DNA of 64,000 nt from Flavobacteriales bacterium (GCA_020635875.1 JACJYY010000006.1:248001-312000); one strand, 5' to 3'. Positions 33,825-43,467 are shown, counted from the stretch's first letter. The notes: generated from the letters alone by a model not told the origin. Numbers and translations: made by a program.

Positions 33825-34820
33825 ATGATACTAGTCACTGGAGGAACAGGTTTAGTCGGAGCACATCTTTTACTTTCTCTTTGTCAAACAGAGGAGAAGA
33901 TAAGAGCTGTTTATCGACACCAAAAGTCTATCCAGAAAACCAAATCCTTATTTGAGAGCTACAACAAAAGTAACCTCTTCACTCGAATCGAATGGTTTCA
34001 AGCTGACATAACAGATGTTTTCTCCTTAAATGATGCTTTTGAAGGAATTGAACTCGTATTTCATTGTGCAGCCTATATTTCTTTTGACAAAAGCGAGGAA
34101 AAAAAGATTCGAAAAATCAATATCGAAGGAACAGCCAATATGATAAACTTGGCGCTTCATCATGAGGTAAATCGCTTTTGTCACGTCAGTTCTATTGCAG
34201 CTTTGGGTCACCCAAAAACAAAAAACGAAGTCATCACAGAAACTACAGAATGGAATCCAGAATTAGCCATCGACGATTATGCTATTAGTAAGTACGGCGC
34301 AGAAATGGAAGTACTTCGAGGTGAATTTGAAGGCTTATCTACCATTATAGTGAACCCAGGAGTAATTATCGGCCCTGGATTTTGGGAACAAGGCAGTGGG
34401 GTATTGTTTACCAAAATAAAAAATGGATTTCGGTTTTATACGGATGGCTCTACAGCCTATACAGACATCAATGATTTAATCGCTGTAATGCTTCGCGCAA
34501 CTTCTTCTTCCCTTTCAGGAAAGCGTATAATTGTCATAAACGGAACACATTCCTACAAAACCATTTTTACGTCCATTGCCACTCATTTAAACCTGAGTAA
34601 AAAATTGAAACAAGTTTCTAAATCTTGGGTAAAAATGTATTATTATTGGTGTACTATCCTATCGTTTTTGGGGGCTAAAAGATTTATTTTTTCGAAAAGT
34701 ATGTTCAAATCTGCCACCACTCATAAAACGTACTCCAATGCCTACTGTAAAGAAGTCTTTGGCTTTGAGTTCAAATCTATTGAGCAAAGCATCAAAGAAA
34801 CGGCTCAGTTGTACAAATAA
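33825..34820 (+). CDS. NAD(P)-dependent epimerase/dehydratase (extended SDR)
   Basis: A 331-residue extended short-chain dehydrogenase. The Rossmann motif VTGGTGLVGAH begins at residue 4 and the catalytic YAISK has Tyr152 and Lys156. The substrate is not evident; relatives act on nucleotide sugars or on isoprenoid and flavonoid-like compounds. It ends exactly next to the convergent DUF4296 gene (34820/34821). It appears to be transcribed alone. Confidence 0.88.
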   Translation: MILVTGGTGLVGAHLLLSLCQTEEKIRAVYRHQKSIQKTKSLFESYNKSNLFTRIEWFQADITDVFSLNDAFEGIELVFHCAAYISFDKSEEKKIRKINIEGTANMINLALHHEVNRFCHVSSIAALGHPKTKNEVITETTEWNPELAIDDYAISKYGAEMEVLRGEFEGLSTIIVNPGVIIGPGFWEQGSGVLFTKIKNGFRFYTDGSTAYTDINDLIAVMLRATSSSLSGKRIIVINGTHSYKTIFTSIATHLNLSKKLKQVSKSWVKMYYYWCTILSFLGAKRFIFSKSMFKSATTHKTYSNAYCKEVFGFEFKSIEQSIKETAQLYK

Positions 34821-35171
34821 CTATTTAGAAGGTTCGTAAGGTTCTGCTTCAGCCCTATCAATCACCACTCGTAGACTGTCATACACCTCGTTATACATCT
34901 TTTGATATTCTTCAATCTGAGAAGCATAATACTTATTACTATTGACAAATTGAGCACTATCCACCCCGTGTCGATTCTTCAAAAAAGTCGGTATACTTTT
35001 ATTAAACTCAGGATCTCTGTTATGATTGACTTGCGACTGAAAAATACTCAAGTCGTACAATATATCCACCATTTTATCTCTAGGAATAAGGTTGTCTGGT
35101 TGTTCATAAGATGTTTTTTGAGCACAACTCAACACCAAAAACAAAACTGAGATATAAAAGATTATTCTCAT
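34821..35171 (-). CDS. DUF4296 domain lipoprotein
   Basis: A 116-residue lipoprotein: signal peptide and lipobox ending at Cys16 (LFLVLSCAQ), then a helical DUF4296 domain (NLIPRDKMVDILYDLSIFQ, HGVDSAQFVNSNKYYA). The function of the family is unknown. Its start codon shares one base with the pyrC stop (TAATG), so the two are translationally coupled. The pyrC-DUF4296 pairing is typical of flavobacteria. Confidence 0.85.
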   Translation of the reverse strand: MRIIFYISVLFLVLSCAQKTSYEQPDNLIPRDKMVDILYDLSIFQSQVNHNRDPEFNKSIPTFLKNRHGVDSAQFVNSNKYYASQIEEYQKMYNEVYDSLRVVIDRAEAEPYEPSK

Positions 35172-36508
35172 TATCTATCAAATAATAAGCGTTGACCCGC
35201 ATTTTCTACCACTACCTGCCCCTCCTTATAAACCACCTGACCATTAACCAATGTATGGGTAACCTTACTTTTAAACTGCGTTCCCTCAAATGGAGACCAA
35301 CCGCATTTATACAATATATTCTCCTTAGCCACTTGCCATGGATCATTTGGGTTAACCAAAACTAAATCAGCATAATATCCCTCCTTGATAAATCCTCTTT
35401 TTCTTACTTTGAATAACTTAGCAGGATTATGGCACATTTTTTCTACGATGCGCTCAACATCTATTTTTCCTTGATGATGCGCTTCAAACATAGCGACTAA
35501 AGAATGTTGTACTAGTGGCCCTCCTGATGGAGCTTTAGTATACACATTATCCTTTTCTTCTAAAGTATGTGGCGCATGATCCGTTGCAATTACATCAATA
35601 CGATCATCCAATAACCCTTCCCATAGCCCGTCTCTATCTTTTGCTGTTTTTACGGCTGGATTCCACTTGATGAGCGTTCCTTTTGTTTTATAATCAGCAT
35701 CCGAAAACCACAAGTGATGCACACAAACCTCAGCTGTGATTTTTTTCTCTTCAAGAGGAATATCATTTCTAAACAATTCCAATTCTTTAGCTGTCGATAA
35801 ATGGAAAACATGTAACCTTGCCCCCGTTTTCTTAGCCAATTCGACCGCTTTTGAAGAGGATAAATAGCAGGCCTCTTCACTTCTAATTATAGGATGTTTT
35901 TCAATTGGAATATCCTCTCCGTATTCTTCGAGATGGGCAGCCATATTCTTACGAATTGTACTTTCATCCTCACAATGAACCGCAATTAACATATCTGTAC
36001 TCGAAAATATTTTTTCTAGAACATTCTGATCATCTACTAACATATTTCCCGTAGAAGAACCTAAAAACAATTTTATCCCTGCTACATTCTCTTTATTTGT
36101 TTTGAGTAACTCTTCTAAATTATCATTTGTACCTCCCATCATAAAGGAGTAATTAACATAAGCCACTTTAGAAGCGCGTTGGTATTTCTGTTCTAATAAT
36201 TCTTGTGTAACGGCATTAGGCACCGTATTGGGTTGTTCGATAAAAGAAGTAGTTCCTCCAGCTGCTGCAGCCCTAGATTCGGAAGCGATATCTCCTTTAT
36301 GTGTTAACCCTGGCTCTCTAAAATGTACTTGATCATCAATTACACCAGGCAATAGATAGTTACCCTTAGCATCAATAACTTCATCCACCGACTCTTCTGA
36401 CAAATCGCAACCAATAGCAGCTATAAATTGATCTTCTACTAAAACATCGCCTGTCTTAATAATCCCTTCATTTACAATTTTGGCATTCTTAATTAGTATC
36501 CTTTTCAT
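35171..36508 (-). CDS. pyrC: Dihydroorotase (class I-like), first HxH histidine replaced by Gln
   Basis: A 445-residue amidohydrolase of the dihydroorotase/allantoinase group, acting in pyrimidine synthesis. Seen: DDQVHFREPGLTHKGD, the likely carboxylated lysine in GIKLFLGS, the metal histidines in HCEDE and HVFHLSTAKE, and the catalytic Asp in ATDHAPHTLEEK. The usual HxH metal pair reads Gln60-Val-His62, so one ligand is missing; as I recall this is common in Bacteroidota homologues. It lies in the order glycosyltransferase-pyrC-DUF4296. A related hydantoinase role cannot be excluded. Confidence 0.85.
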   Translation of the reverse strand: MKRILIKNAKIVNEGIIKTGDVLVEDQFIAAIGCDLSEESVDEVIDAKGNYLLPGVIDDQVHFREPGLTHKGDIASESRAAAAGGTTSFIEQPNTVPNAVTQELLEQKYQRASKVAYVNYSFMMGGTNDNLEELLKTNKENVAGIKLFLGSSTGNMLVDDQNVLEKIFSSTDMLIAVHCEDESTIRKNMAAHLEEYGEDIPIEKHPIIRSEEACYLSSSKAVELAKKTGARLHVFHLSTAKELELFRNDIPLEEKKITAEVCVHHLWFSDADYKTKGTLIKWNPAVKTAKDRDGLWEGLLDDRIDVIATDHAPHTLEEKDNVYTKAPSGGPLVQHSLVAMFEAHHQGKIDVERIVEKMCHNPAKLFKVRKRGFIKEGYYADLVLVNPNDPWQVAKENILYKCGWSPFEGTQFKSKVTHTLVNGQVVYKEGQVVVENAGQRLLFDR

Positions 36509-36519
36509 CCTAATACATT

Positions 36520-37245
36520 TTATAGCTTTCTAAAAAACTTTTTTAACCGAAGTGTAATCACCCCAAAAACAGCCTCACTAATTATGGCATTACTCATTTT
36601 GGATTCACCTTTGGTTCTATCTGTAAAAATTATAGGTATCTCTAATAGCTTAAACCCTTTTACCGAGGCTCGATATTTCATTTCTATCTGAAATGCATAT
36701 CCTACAAATCGCACCTTTTCTAAATTAACCCCTTCCAAAACTCTTCTGCGATAACAAATAAAACCAGAAGTTGCATCATGTACTTTAAAACCCATAACCA
36801 TCTTCACATATATGGAGGCGAAATAAGACATCAACACTCTACTCAAAGGCCAGTTCACAACATTTACCCCAGAAATATATCGAGACCCTATCACTACATC
36901 GGCATTTTCATTTTTACTACTTTCTAACAGACGCACCAAATCCTTGGGGTTATGCGAAAAGTCAGCATCCATTTCAAACACATACTGATAGTCTCTTTTT
37001 AAAGCCCATTTAAATCCATGGATATAAGCCGTACCTAATCCTGATTTACCAATTCTATTTTCCAGATACAACCTACTAGGAAATTCTTTCATTAATTGAG
37101 TCACCTTGGCTCCAGTGCCATCAGGAGAGCCATCATCCACAACCAAAACATCAAACGAAATCGACAAAGCCAATACAGCTCTAATGATTTTTTCTATATT
37201 CTCAATTTCGTTATAAGTAGGAATAATCACTAATCCTTCGGACAT
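36520..37245 (-). CDS. Polyprenol monophosphomannose synthase-like glycosyltransferase
   Basis: A 241-residue GT2-family enzyme (IIPTYNEIENIEKII, VVDDGSPDGTG, and EMDADFSHNPKDL with the DxD motif), closest to dolichol/polyprenol-phosphate mannose synthases. It would transfer a sugar from a nucleotide donor to the lipid carrier at the inner membrane. There is no long C-terminal membrane domain. It is followed by pyrC 11 nt later, a flavobacterial gene order. Confidence 0.88.
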   Translation of the reverse strand: MSEGLVIIPTYNEIENIEKIIRAVLALSISFDVLVVDDGSPDGTGAKVTQLMKEFPSRLYLENRIGKSGLGTAYIHGFKWALKRDYQYVFEMDADFSHNPKDLVRLLESSKNENADVVIGSRYISGVNVVNWPLSRVLMSYFASIYVKMVMGFKVHDATSGFICYRRRVLEGVNLEKVRFVGYAFQIEMKYRASVKGFKLLEIPIIFTDRTKGESKMSNAIISEAVFGVITLRLKKFFRKL

Positions 37246-37324
37246 GATTCAGTAAATTTTGGAAAACAAATGTAAGTTTTTTAACGAAAGGATACTATTT
37301 CCATTTTTAAAACAATAGAAATAC

Positions 37325-37332
37325 TATTTTTG
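37325..37332 (+). promoter_or_regulatory. -7 box of the DUF4271 gene, nearly leaderless
   Basis: TATTTTTG ends 5 nt before ATG 37338, as at the epimerase and ygiQ genes. Confidence 0.5.
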
Positions 37333-37337
37333 TTGCC

Positions 37338-38021
37338 ATGAATGAGCTCCATTTAACTGAACGAATTGCACCCTACACAGACTGGGCTTCTTTGCTCTTT
37401 TTGTTATTGGTAATTACCGTAACGCTTTCCAAGGCTCTGTTCAGGAATAAATTCAATGAGTTTTCCAAAGTGCTTATTTCCAACAAATACTTCAATAAAT
37501 ACACAGAGAACCCCAAAATTAACGTATGGTTTGATAGTTTTTTGATGGTTAACCAGTTGGCTTCTTACAGTTTTTTCATTTTATTATTACTTGATCATTT
37601 CTCTATTTCAAACAAACACAACTTCTACCAGTTTTTTATCATTTTGATCTATATGATTGGATTAAAAATTGGACTCTTTGTTACTGGCCATGCTATTTCA
37701 TTCATTTTTGAACTAACTCAAAAATTTACTCTTTTTCATTTTCAAAAGAACAGTTATAAAAACCTCATTAGCATCTATTTGATTCCTATCAATCTCATTT
37801 TATATTATAACGACATTTCTATTTCTACCCTAATATATTTGTTACTATCATTATTTCTGATTGTAAATGGTATTGGTTTTTTGAAATCCGTCAAAGGCCA
37901 ACTACAAACAAGGCTAAGTTCGATTTTCTATTTTTTTTTGTATCTTTGCACTCTTGAAATAGCACCCTATATCATTGTGTGTTATTGGTTTATTAAATTA
38001 AACAACAACTATAGCTTGTAA
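37338..38021 (+). CDS. DUF4271 integral membrane protein
   Basis: A 227-residue protein with about six hydrophobic segments (starting near residues 17, 71, 93, 143, 165 and 195), fitting DUF4271, a membrane family of unknown function found in Bacteroidota immediately upstream of hemD. The hemD start is 12 nt after its stop. A TATCTTTG at 37941-37948 near its 3' end could be an internal promoter for hemD. Confidence 0.82.
   Translation: MNELHLTERIAPYTDWASLLFLLLVITVTLSKALFRNKFNEFSKVLISNKYFNKYTENPKINVWFDSFLMVNQLASYSFFILLLLDHFSISNKHNFYQFFIILIYMIGLKIGLFVTGHAISFIFELTQKFTLFHFQKNSYKNLISIYLIPINLILYYNDISISTLIYLLLSLFLIVNGIGFLKSVKGQLQTRLSSIFYFFLYLCTLEIAPYIIVCYWFIKLNNNYSL
37941..37948 (+). promoter_or_regulatory. 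Possible internal -7 box for hemD
   Basis: TATCTTTG inside the DUF4271 coding region, 84 nt before ATG 38033. It fits the consensus but has no clear -33 partner. Confidence 0.35.
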
Positions 38022-38032
38022 TTATATTTAAA

Positions 38033-38782
38033 ATGAAAGTAAAAACCATCTTGGTATCTCAACCAGAACCCAAGGCAGAACATTCCCCATACCACAACCT
38101 GATAGAAAAGTACAAAGTAAAGATTGATTTTACTCCTTTTATCCACGTAGAGTCGGTTAACGCTAACGACGTTAGAAAACAAAAAATCGATTTAAAAAAC
38201 TATTCAGCAATCATCCTAACCAGTAAAAACTCAGTAGATAATTTCTTTAGAGTAGCTGAAGAGATGCGTTACAAAATTCCAGAAACACTTAAATATTTTT
38301 GTCAATCTGAAGCTGTAGCTTACTATTTACAAAAGTATGTAGTATACCGAAAGAGAAGAATCTACATAGGAACAAAAGATTTTGCTGATTTAGCACCTCT
38401 TTTAAAAAAGCATAAAACCGAAAAATTCTTATTACCAGCATCTGATCAATTAAAACCTGCAGTTCCTCAATTATTAAACGAATTGGAATTAGACTGGAAA
38501 CAAGGCACTTTTTACAGAACGGTAATGAGTGATCTTTCAGACTTAAAAGATGTGTACTATGATGTTTTGGCTTTCTTTAGCCCATCGGGTATTCGTTCCT
38601 TATTTCATAACTTCCCAGATTTCAAGCAAAACGACACACGTATTGCCGTGTTTGGCGAAACCACTCAGAAAGAAGCTCTTGAGCATGGGCTAAACGTTAA
38701 CATAATGGCGCCGTCAAAAGACACCCCATCTATGACAATGGCATTAGAAAAATACATTAAAGAATACAATAACAAAAAATAA
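38033..38782 (+). CDS. hemD: Uroporphyrinogen-III synthase
   Basis: A 249-residue HemD-like protein that would close hydroxymethylbilane to uroporphyrinogen III. The family is poorly conserved; supporting features are the two-domain alternating pattern, NYSAIILTSKNSVDNFFR near 60, and the C-terminal YDVLAFFSPSGIRSLF with FGETTQKEAL. It follows DUF4271, the usual flavobacterial order. No other heme gene is nearby. Confidence 0.85.
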   Translation: MKVKTILVSQPEPKAEHSPYHNLIEKYKVKIDFTPFIHVESVNANDVRKQKIDLKNYSAIILTSKNSVDNFFRVAEEMRYKIPETLKYFCQSEAVAYYLQKYVVYRKRRIYIGTKDFADLAPLLKKHKTEKFLLPASDQLKPAVPQLLNELELDWKQGTFYRTVMSDLSDLKDVYYDVLAFFSPSGIRSLFHNFPDFKQNDTRIAVFGETTQKEALEHGLNVNIMAPSKDTPSMTMALEKYIKEYNNKK

Positions 38783-38805
38783 GCATGTTGCAATAATTAC
38801 TTTTT

Positions 38806-38832
38806 ACTGAGGCGGTCAATGACCGCCTCAGT
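38806..38832. terminator. Bidirectional terminator
   Basis: Perfect 13-bp inverted repeat ACTGAGGCGGTCA / TGACCGCCTCAGT around a single A, between the convergent hemD and DUF423 genes; it touches the DUF423 stop codon. Confidence 0.8.
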
Positions 38833-39215
38833 TATTTTAGTGCTATTAGTTTAATCAAAGGATACACCCAACCAGCAATCAATATCAAACCTCCAATTGG
38901 AGTTATAAATCCAATCTTCTTAAAATTAACATGGGTCAAGCCTTGTGTCGACAACAAATAAATAGACCCAGAAAATAGCAACACACCCACAAAAACCATA
39001 TAAAAAACTTTTGTTTTTACTTCGATTGACAACAAGTTACTAGAAGCCACAAAAACCAAAAACAAAGCATGATACATTTGATATTTAACTCCAGTCTCAA
39101 AAGATTGTAATGCCGAGACATCCAACTTGTTTTTTAAACCATGAGCAGCAAACGCTCCAAGGATAATCGCTATTGCCCCTAATACCAAACCTAAAAGCAG
39201 AATCTTCTTTTCCAT
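38832..39215 (-). CDS. DUF423 family membrane protein
   Basis: A 127-residue protein with four hydrophobic segments and the family's GAIAIILGAFAAHGLK and TGVKYQMYHALFL stretches. DUF423 proteins (YwdK/YgdD-like) are small inner-membrane proteins of unknown function. It is monocistronic. Confidence 0.88.
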   Translation of the reverse strand: MEKKILLLGLVLGAIAIILGAFAAHGLKNKLDVSALQSFETGVKYQMYHALFLVFVASSNLLSIEVKTKVFYMVFVGVLLFSGSIYLLSTQGLTHVNFKKIGFITPIGGLILIAGWVYPLIKLIALK

Positions 39216-39278
39216 TTATTTTTTTACCAAAAATCGCAATTTCCTTTCTAAAATACTTACTTTAACAAAAAACATTTT

Positions 39279-40619
39279 ATGCGTCAGGTCTTATTAATAG
39301 GTTCGGGAAAGTCAACTAATCATCTGATTCAATTTTTGTTAGAAAAAGCAGAAAAAGAAACCCTATTCATAACCATCGCCTCTCTAAATCTTGAGGAAGC
39401 TTTAGCCAAAATCAAAAACTACTCTAGAGTTAAAGCCATACCTTTTGACATAAAAAACCAACCTATACTAACCGAAATTGTAAAAGCATCAGACATAGTC
39501 ATCTCAATGCTACCTGCTCATCTTCATATTGAAGTTGCCAAAGCTTGTTTAGACCATTCCAAAAACCTCGTAACCGCTTCATACGTGAGTCCTCAACTTA
39601 AAGAATTACATCAAGAGGCTTCTAAAAAAGGCTTACTTTTCTTGAATGAAATGGGATTAGACCCTGGATTGGATCATATGAGTTCCATGAAAATCATCAA
39701 TACAATTAAAAACAAGGGAGGTAAAATCACTTCCTATCAGTCCTTTTGTGGCGGTCTTGTTGCTCCTGAATCGGACACCAACCCATGGAATTATAAATTT
39801 ACTTGGAATCCACGAAACGTGATTTTGGCAGGACAAGGACCAGACGCCACTTATCTTCAAAATGGAAAAATTCAATCAATTCCTTATCACAAACTTTTTA
39901 CTCACCCTAAAGAGTTCATCATCAATGGAGTTAATTATGAAGGGTATCCCAACAGAGATTCTAACCAATACATCGAGACTTACAAACTAGAAGGTATCGA
40001 AACCATGATAAGAGGCACTTTACGTAAAAAAGGCTTTTGTCAGGCTTGGGATATTTTTGTACAATTAGGCCTAACGGATGATAGCAACAAATTACCTAGT
40101 GCAGTATCGCTTTCGCCAAAATCTTTCATCGAGTATTTTGTAGGCACAAACTCAAACCTTTCTTTGATTGAAAAAATAGAAACTAAACTAAACAGAGTAT
40201 TAAGCTCAGATCAAAAAAAGAAAATTGAATGGCTCAATTGGGAAAATGATGACAGTCCAATTGGACTTGAAAACGCTACTCCAGCTCAAGTTTTAGAGTA
40301 TTTACTCAAAGATAAATGGCAATTATCCCCCAATGATAAGGACATGATTGTAATGAATCATAGTATTGAATATACAGACAAGAACAAACAAAAACATAAA
40401 GTCACTTCTCAACTGGAAGTAATCGGAGAAAACAGCGACTTTACCGCCATGTCAAAAACTGTAGGTTTACCCTTAGGCATCGGTGCTTTAATGGTATTAA
40501 ATAACCAAATCCCTTTGAATGGTGTTCACACACCCGTCCATGAATGCATCTATAATCCTATTCTTAAAAAACTCACAGAGTACAATATTGTCTTCAAAGA
40601 AGAGGTAGTAGAATGGTAA
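39279..40619 (+). CDS. Saccharopine dehydrogenase family protein (Lys9-like)
   Basis: A 446-residue oxidoreductase. The N-terminal Rossmann motif is LLIGSGKSTNHLI (GxGxxxxxL), followed by SMLPAHLHIEVAKACLDH and ASYVSPQLKELHQEA, then EMGLDPGLDHMS and a C-terminal substrate domain with YPNRDS, which matches the glutamate-forming saccharopine reductase (Lys9) group. It probably acts in lysine degradation. No lysine-ketoglutarate reductase gene is present in the window. It stands alone. Confidence 0.87.
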   Translation: MRQVLLIGSGKSTNHLIQFLLEKAEKETLFITIASLNLEEALAKIKNYSRVKAIPFDIKNQPILTEIVKASDIVISMLPAHLHIEVAKACLDHSKNLVTASYVSPQLKELHQEASKKGLLFLNEMGLDPGLDHMSSMKIINTIKNKGGKITSYQSFCGGLVAPESDTNPWNYKFTWNPRNVILAGQGPDATYLQNGKIQSIPYHKLFTHPKEFIINGVNYEGYPNRDSNQYIETYKLEGIETMIRGTLRKKGFCQAWDIFVQLGLTDDSNKLPSAVSLSPKSFIEYFVGTNSNLSLIEKIETKLNRVLSSDQKKKIEWLNWENDDSPIGLENATPAQVLEYLLKDKWQLSPNDKDMIVMNHSIEYTDKNKQKHKVTSQLEVIGENSDFTAMSKTVGLPLGIGALMVLNNQIPLNGVHTPVHECIYNPILKKLTEYNIVFKEEVVEW

Positions 40620-40620
40620 A

Positions 40621-42024
40621 CTATTTTACCAAATCAGCGTTGACATCATAAATCTTAACAGGATACCCTAAGTTGGATAAGCCTGACTCGATTGCATCAC
40701 GTTTTCCTGCCACTACTATCCTCAATTGGTCGAGCTTGAAATATTTCTGTGCCACTTCTTGGACTTTATCGACCGTTACCTTTTCAATATTTTTAATAAA
40801 GTTTTTATAAAAATCTTCTGGTAAACCTTGAGACTCTATATTTAAAGCGTGGCGCGCTATGGTTTCGGGTTTTTCGATACCCATCACAAAGTTTCCGATA
40901 TATTTGGCTTTAGCATTTTTCAAATCCTCTTCCGAAACCTTTTCAATGCGCATTCTTTTAATTTCATTCACAATTTCTACCACCGCACTGTCCGTCACTT
41001 CAGTACGTACAGAAGTTGATGCCTTAAACTTGGAGACATACTTACTAGCCCTAGCACTGGAATAAGCGCCATAGGTCCATCCGTGTTTTTCTCTTAAGTT
41101 TAAAAACAAACGTCCTTCTCCTCCTCCGCCTAAAATTTGATTAGCCAACAAAACGGCAAAAAAATCAGGACTTGACATCGGCAACTCCAGCGTATTAAGT
41201 ACCGCTATTTCAGATTGTACCGCATGAGGCACATCCACTATATTCACTTCGGTCTTTTCAACATCTGGCGTGCTCTTATAATCCACATTTGGAGCACTTT
41301 TTTTGGCCCACGAGCCAAATAATGATTCTATTTTTTGTTTTACTTCTTCAAAGGTAACATCTCCCACTACCACTAGATAAGCATTTTCTGGTACAAAAAA
41401 TTGATTGTAATGCGTTTGAACAGCTTTTAAATCAAGACCGTTAATCGTTTCTACTGTCTCAAACTCCCCAAAAGGATGATTCTTGCCGTACAACAACGCA
41501 TTTTGAACACGATCTGCAATTACTTTGACATTTTTTTCGCTTGCCTTTAATCCTTCTATATGTTTCGCTTTTTCCTTTTCTAATTCTTGTTGATCAAATT
41601 CAGGAAACAACACTCCCTCTGCCATTAGTTCCAACACCCTATCTGCATATTTCGATAACGCTCTCGCACTAACTCCTGATGAGTGAAAATCAATAGAAGC
41701 TCCTAAATAATCTATTTCTTCCACAAATTGAGTTTTGGGTGTTTTGGTCGTTCCGTTACCTAACAAGCTCGCCATCAAATCATCCACTCCTATTAAGTCA
41801 CCTTCCAGATAAGGTTTGTTATCCAAAGTCAAACTATACGACACTCTTGGCAATTTGTGGTTTTCAACCACCAAAACCTTCATTCCGTTAGTCATTTTAA
41901 ATTGCTTTGGCGAAGTGATATTGACAGCAGGTGCAGGACCAGGCTTAGGTTGTGAACGATCGACTTGTGCGTGTAAGGTCATAGTAAGAAGTATAAATGA
42001 TACTAGTATAATCGAATTTTTCAT
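40621..42024 (-). CDS. M16 family peptidase-like subunit without the zinc motif
   Basis: A 467-residue protein with a signal peptide (about 1-19) and the M16 fold (MTNGMKVLVVENHKLPRVS, VVVGDVTFEEVKQKI, LANQILGGGGEGRLFLNLR). At the place of the HxxEH zinc motif it reads GVDDLMASLL, so it cannot bind zinc there. It is probably the regulatory half of a two-subunit periplasmic protease with the neighbour encoded 10 nt upstream, like the alpha/beta pairs of mitochondrial processing peptidase. Confidence 0.9.
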   Translation of the reverse strand: MKNSIILVSFILLTMTLHAQVDRSQPKPGPAPAVNITSPKQFKMTNGMKVLVVENHKLPRVSYSLTLDNKPYLEGDLIGVDDLMASLLGNGTTKTPKTQFVEEIDYLGASIDFHSSGVSARALSKYADRVLELMAEGVLFPEFDQQELEKEKAKHIEGLKASEKNVKVIADRVQNALLYGKNHPFGEFETVETINGLDLKAVQTHYNQFFVPENAYLVVVGDVTFEEVKQKIESLFGSWAKKSAPNVDYKSTPDVEKTEVNIVDVPHAVQSEIAVLNTLELPMSSPDFFAVLLANQILGGGGEGRLFLNLREKHGWTYGAYSSARASKYVSKFKASTSVRTEVTDSAVVEIVNEIKRMRIEKVSEEDLKNAKAKYIGNFVMGIEKPETIARHALNIESQGLPEDFYKNFIKNIEKVTVDKVQEVAQKYFKLDQLRIVVAGKRDAIESGLSNLGYPVKIYDVNADLVK

Positions 42025-42034
42025 GAATCAAGAT

Positions 42035-43348
42035 TTATTGTGCAGCAGGCATATAATCCAATACCAAACGGCTGTTAGGCTGCAAGTATTTTTGAGCCAC
42101 GGCTCTGATTTCCTCTCGAGTAATAGAACGATAGATTTCTATTTCTTTGTTTACCAAATTAATATCTCCATATAGCAGATAATACGTCGCAAGATTACTT
42201 GCAATACCTTCCAGAGAAGAATTGTTGTTAACGTATTTATTTTCAAAAACGTTTTGCAGTTTTTCAAAGTCTCTTTCGGAAATTAAATTGGTTTGCAAGT
42301 CAACGATTGCCTTATCCACATCTTCTAATAAAGCCTCATTATTCGAACCTGGCATTGGCAAACCGTAAATGATATACATCCCATAATCCTCTTGACTAAA
42401 ATTAAATGATCCCATTTGCAAGGCTTTCTTCTGTTCATCGACTAGACTCTTATACAAAATCGAACTTTTGCCATCACTTAATAAGGATGAAATCATATCT
42501 AACACTCTTGCGTCTCTATGTTTCATTGAAGGTGTACGATACGAGGCGACCAACATTGGTATTTGGATGTTAGGATCGGTATATTCTGCCTTAATCGTTT
42601 CGGTTATAGAATGTTCTTTATATTCATTTCTTTTTACGGGTGTTCCTTTTGGGATGGATCCAAAGTATTCTTCAATCCATTGTTTAGCTTCATCTTTTTT
42701 GAAATCTCCAGCTACAACCAGCACCGCATTATTTGGAATGTAAAACTTTTTATTAAAAGCTTGAAATTCCTCTAAAGTTGCAGCGTCTAGATGTTCCATT
42801 TCACCTATGGTTGTCCAGCGATATGGATGTTCTTTAAACAAATTTTCCTTAACTGCTTTGATTACAAACCCATACGGACGGGTATCATAGTTCTGTCTTT
42901 TTTCTTCTTTGACCACCTCATTTTGCGTATCCACACCGATCTGATTTATCACAGGGTGTAACATACGTTCTGATTCCATCCATAAACCCAATTTCAAATT
43001 GTTAGATGGAAATACTTCATAATAATAGGTTCTGTCATCTGAGGTATTAGCATTGTTTTTTCCTCCATTGGAAGTTACGATCTTAAACCACTCTCCCCTT
43101 GCGATATTTTCTGTTCCTTCAAACAATAAATGTTCAAAAAAATGTGCAAATCCTGTACGATCAGGCGTTTCATCCTTTGCTCCTACATGATACATCACTG
43201 AAGTCACCACCACTGGTGCAGAGCTGTCTTGATGCAATACCACATGCAACCCATTATCTAAATCATATTCTTCAAATTCTACCTGTTGTGCTGAACTCAC
43301 TATATTCATTCCCATACTTAATACTAACGCTATTAAACCCTTTTTCAT
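42035..43348 (-). CDS. M16 family zinc metalloprotease, catalytic subunit
   Basis: A 437-residue protein with a signal peptide and the inverted zinc motif HFFEH (in GFAHFFEHLLFEGT); the third ligand is expected about 70-80 residues later in the NEVVKEEKRQ region. Substrate is unknown; it is presumed periplasmic. The inactive-type partner follows. Both halves together match the size of a full M16 dimer. Confidence 0.93.
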   Translation of the reverse strand: MKKGLIALVLSMGMNIVSSAQQVEFEEYDLDNGLHVVLHQDSSAPVVVTSVMYHVGAKDETPDRTGFAHFFEHLLFEGTENIARGEWFKIVTSNGGKNNANTSDDRTYYYEVFPSNNLKLGLWMESERMLHPVINQIGVDTQNEVVKEEKRQNYDTRPYGFVIKAVKENLFKEHPYRWTTIGEMEHLDAATLEEFQAFNKKFYIPNNAVLVVAGDFKKDEAKQWIEEYFGSIPKGTPVKRNEYKEHSITETIKAEYTDPNIQIPMLVASYRTPSMKHRDARVLDMISSLLSDGKSSILYKSLVDEQKKALQMGSFNFSQEDYGMYIIYGLPMPGSNNEALLEDVDKAIVDLQTNLISERDFEKLQNVFENKYVNNNSSLEGIASNLATYYLLYGDINLVNKEIEIYRSITREEIRAVAQKYLQPNSRLVLDYMPAAQ

Positions 43349-43397
43349 AAAGTTTGTGTTTATAGAAGGTTCAAATTTAAGGTATTTAGAAATTTTA

Positions 43398-43432
43398 TTT
43401 GACTAGAGACTGTACTTTGTTTTTTATATTTG
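43398..43432 (+). promoter_or_regulatory. Promoter of the Fic gene
   Basis: TTTG at 43398-43401 and TATATTTG at 43425-43432 with a 23-nt spacer, slightly long but otherwise a fair match. Confidence 0.45.
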
Positions 43433-43467
43433 TTTGTCGCTACACTTGATAGTATACTAAATTTAAA

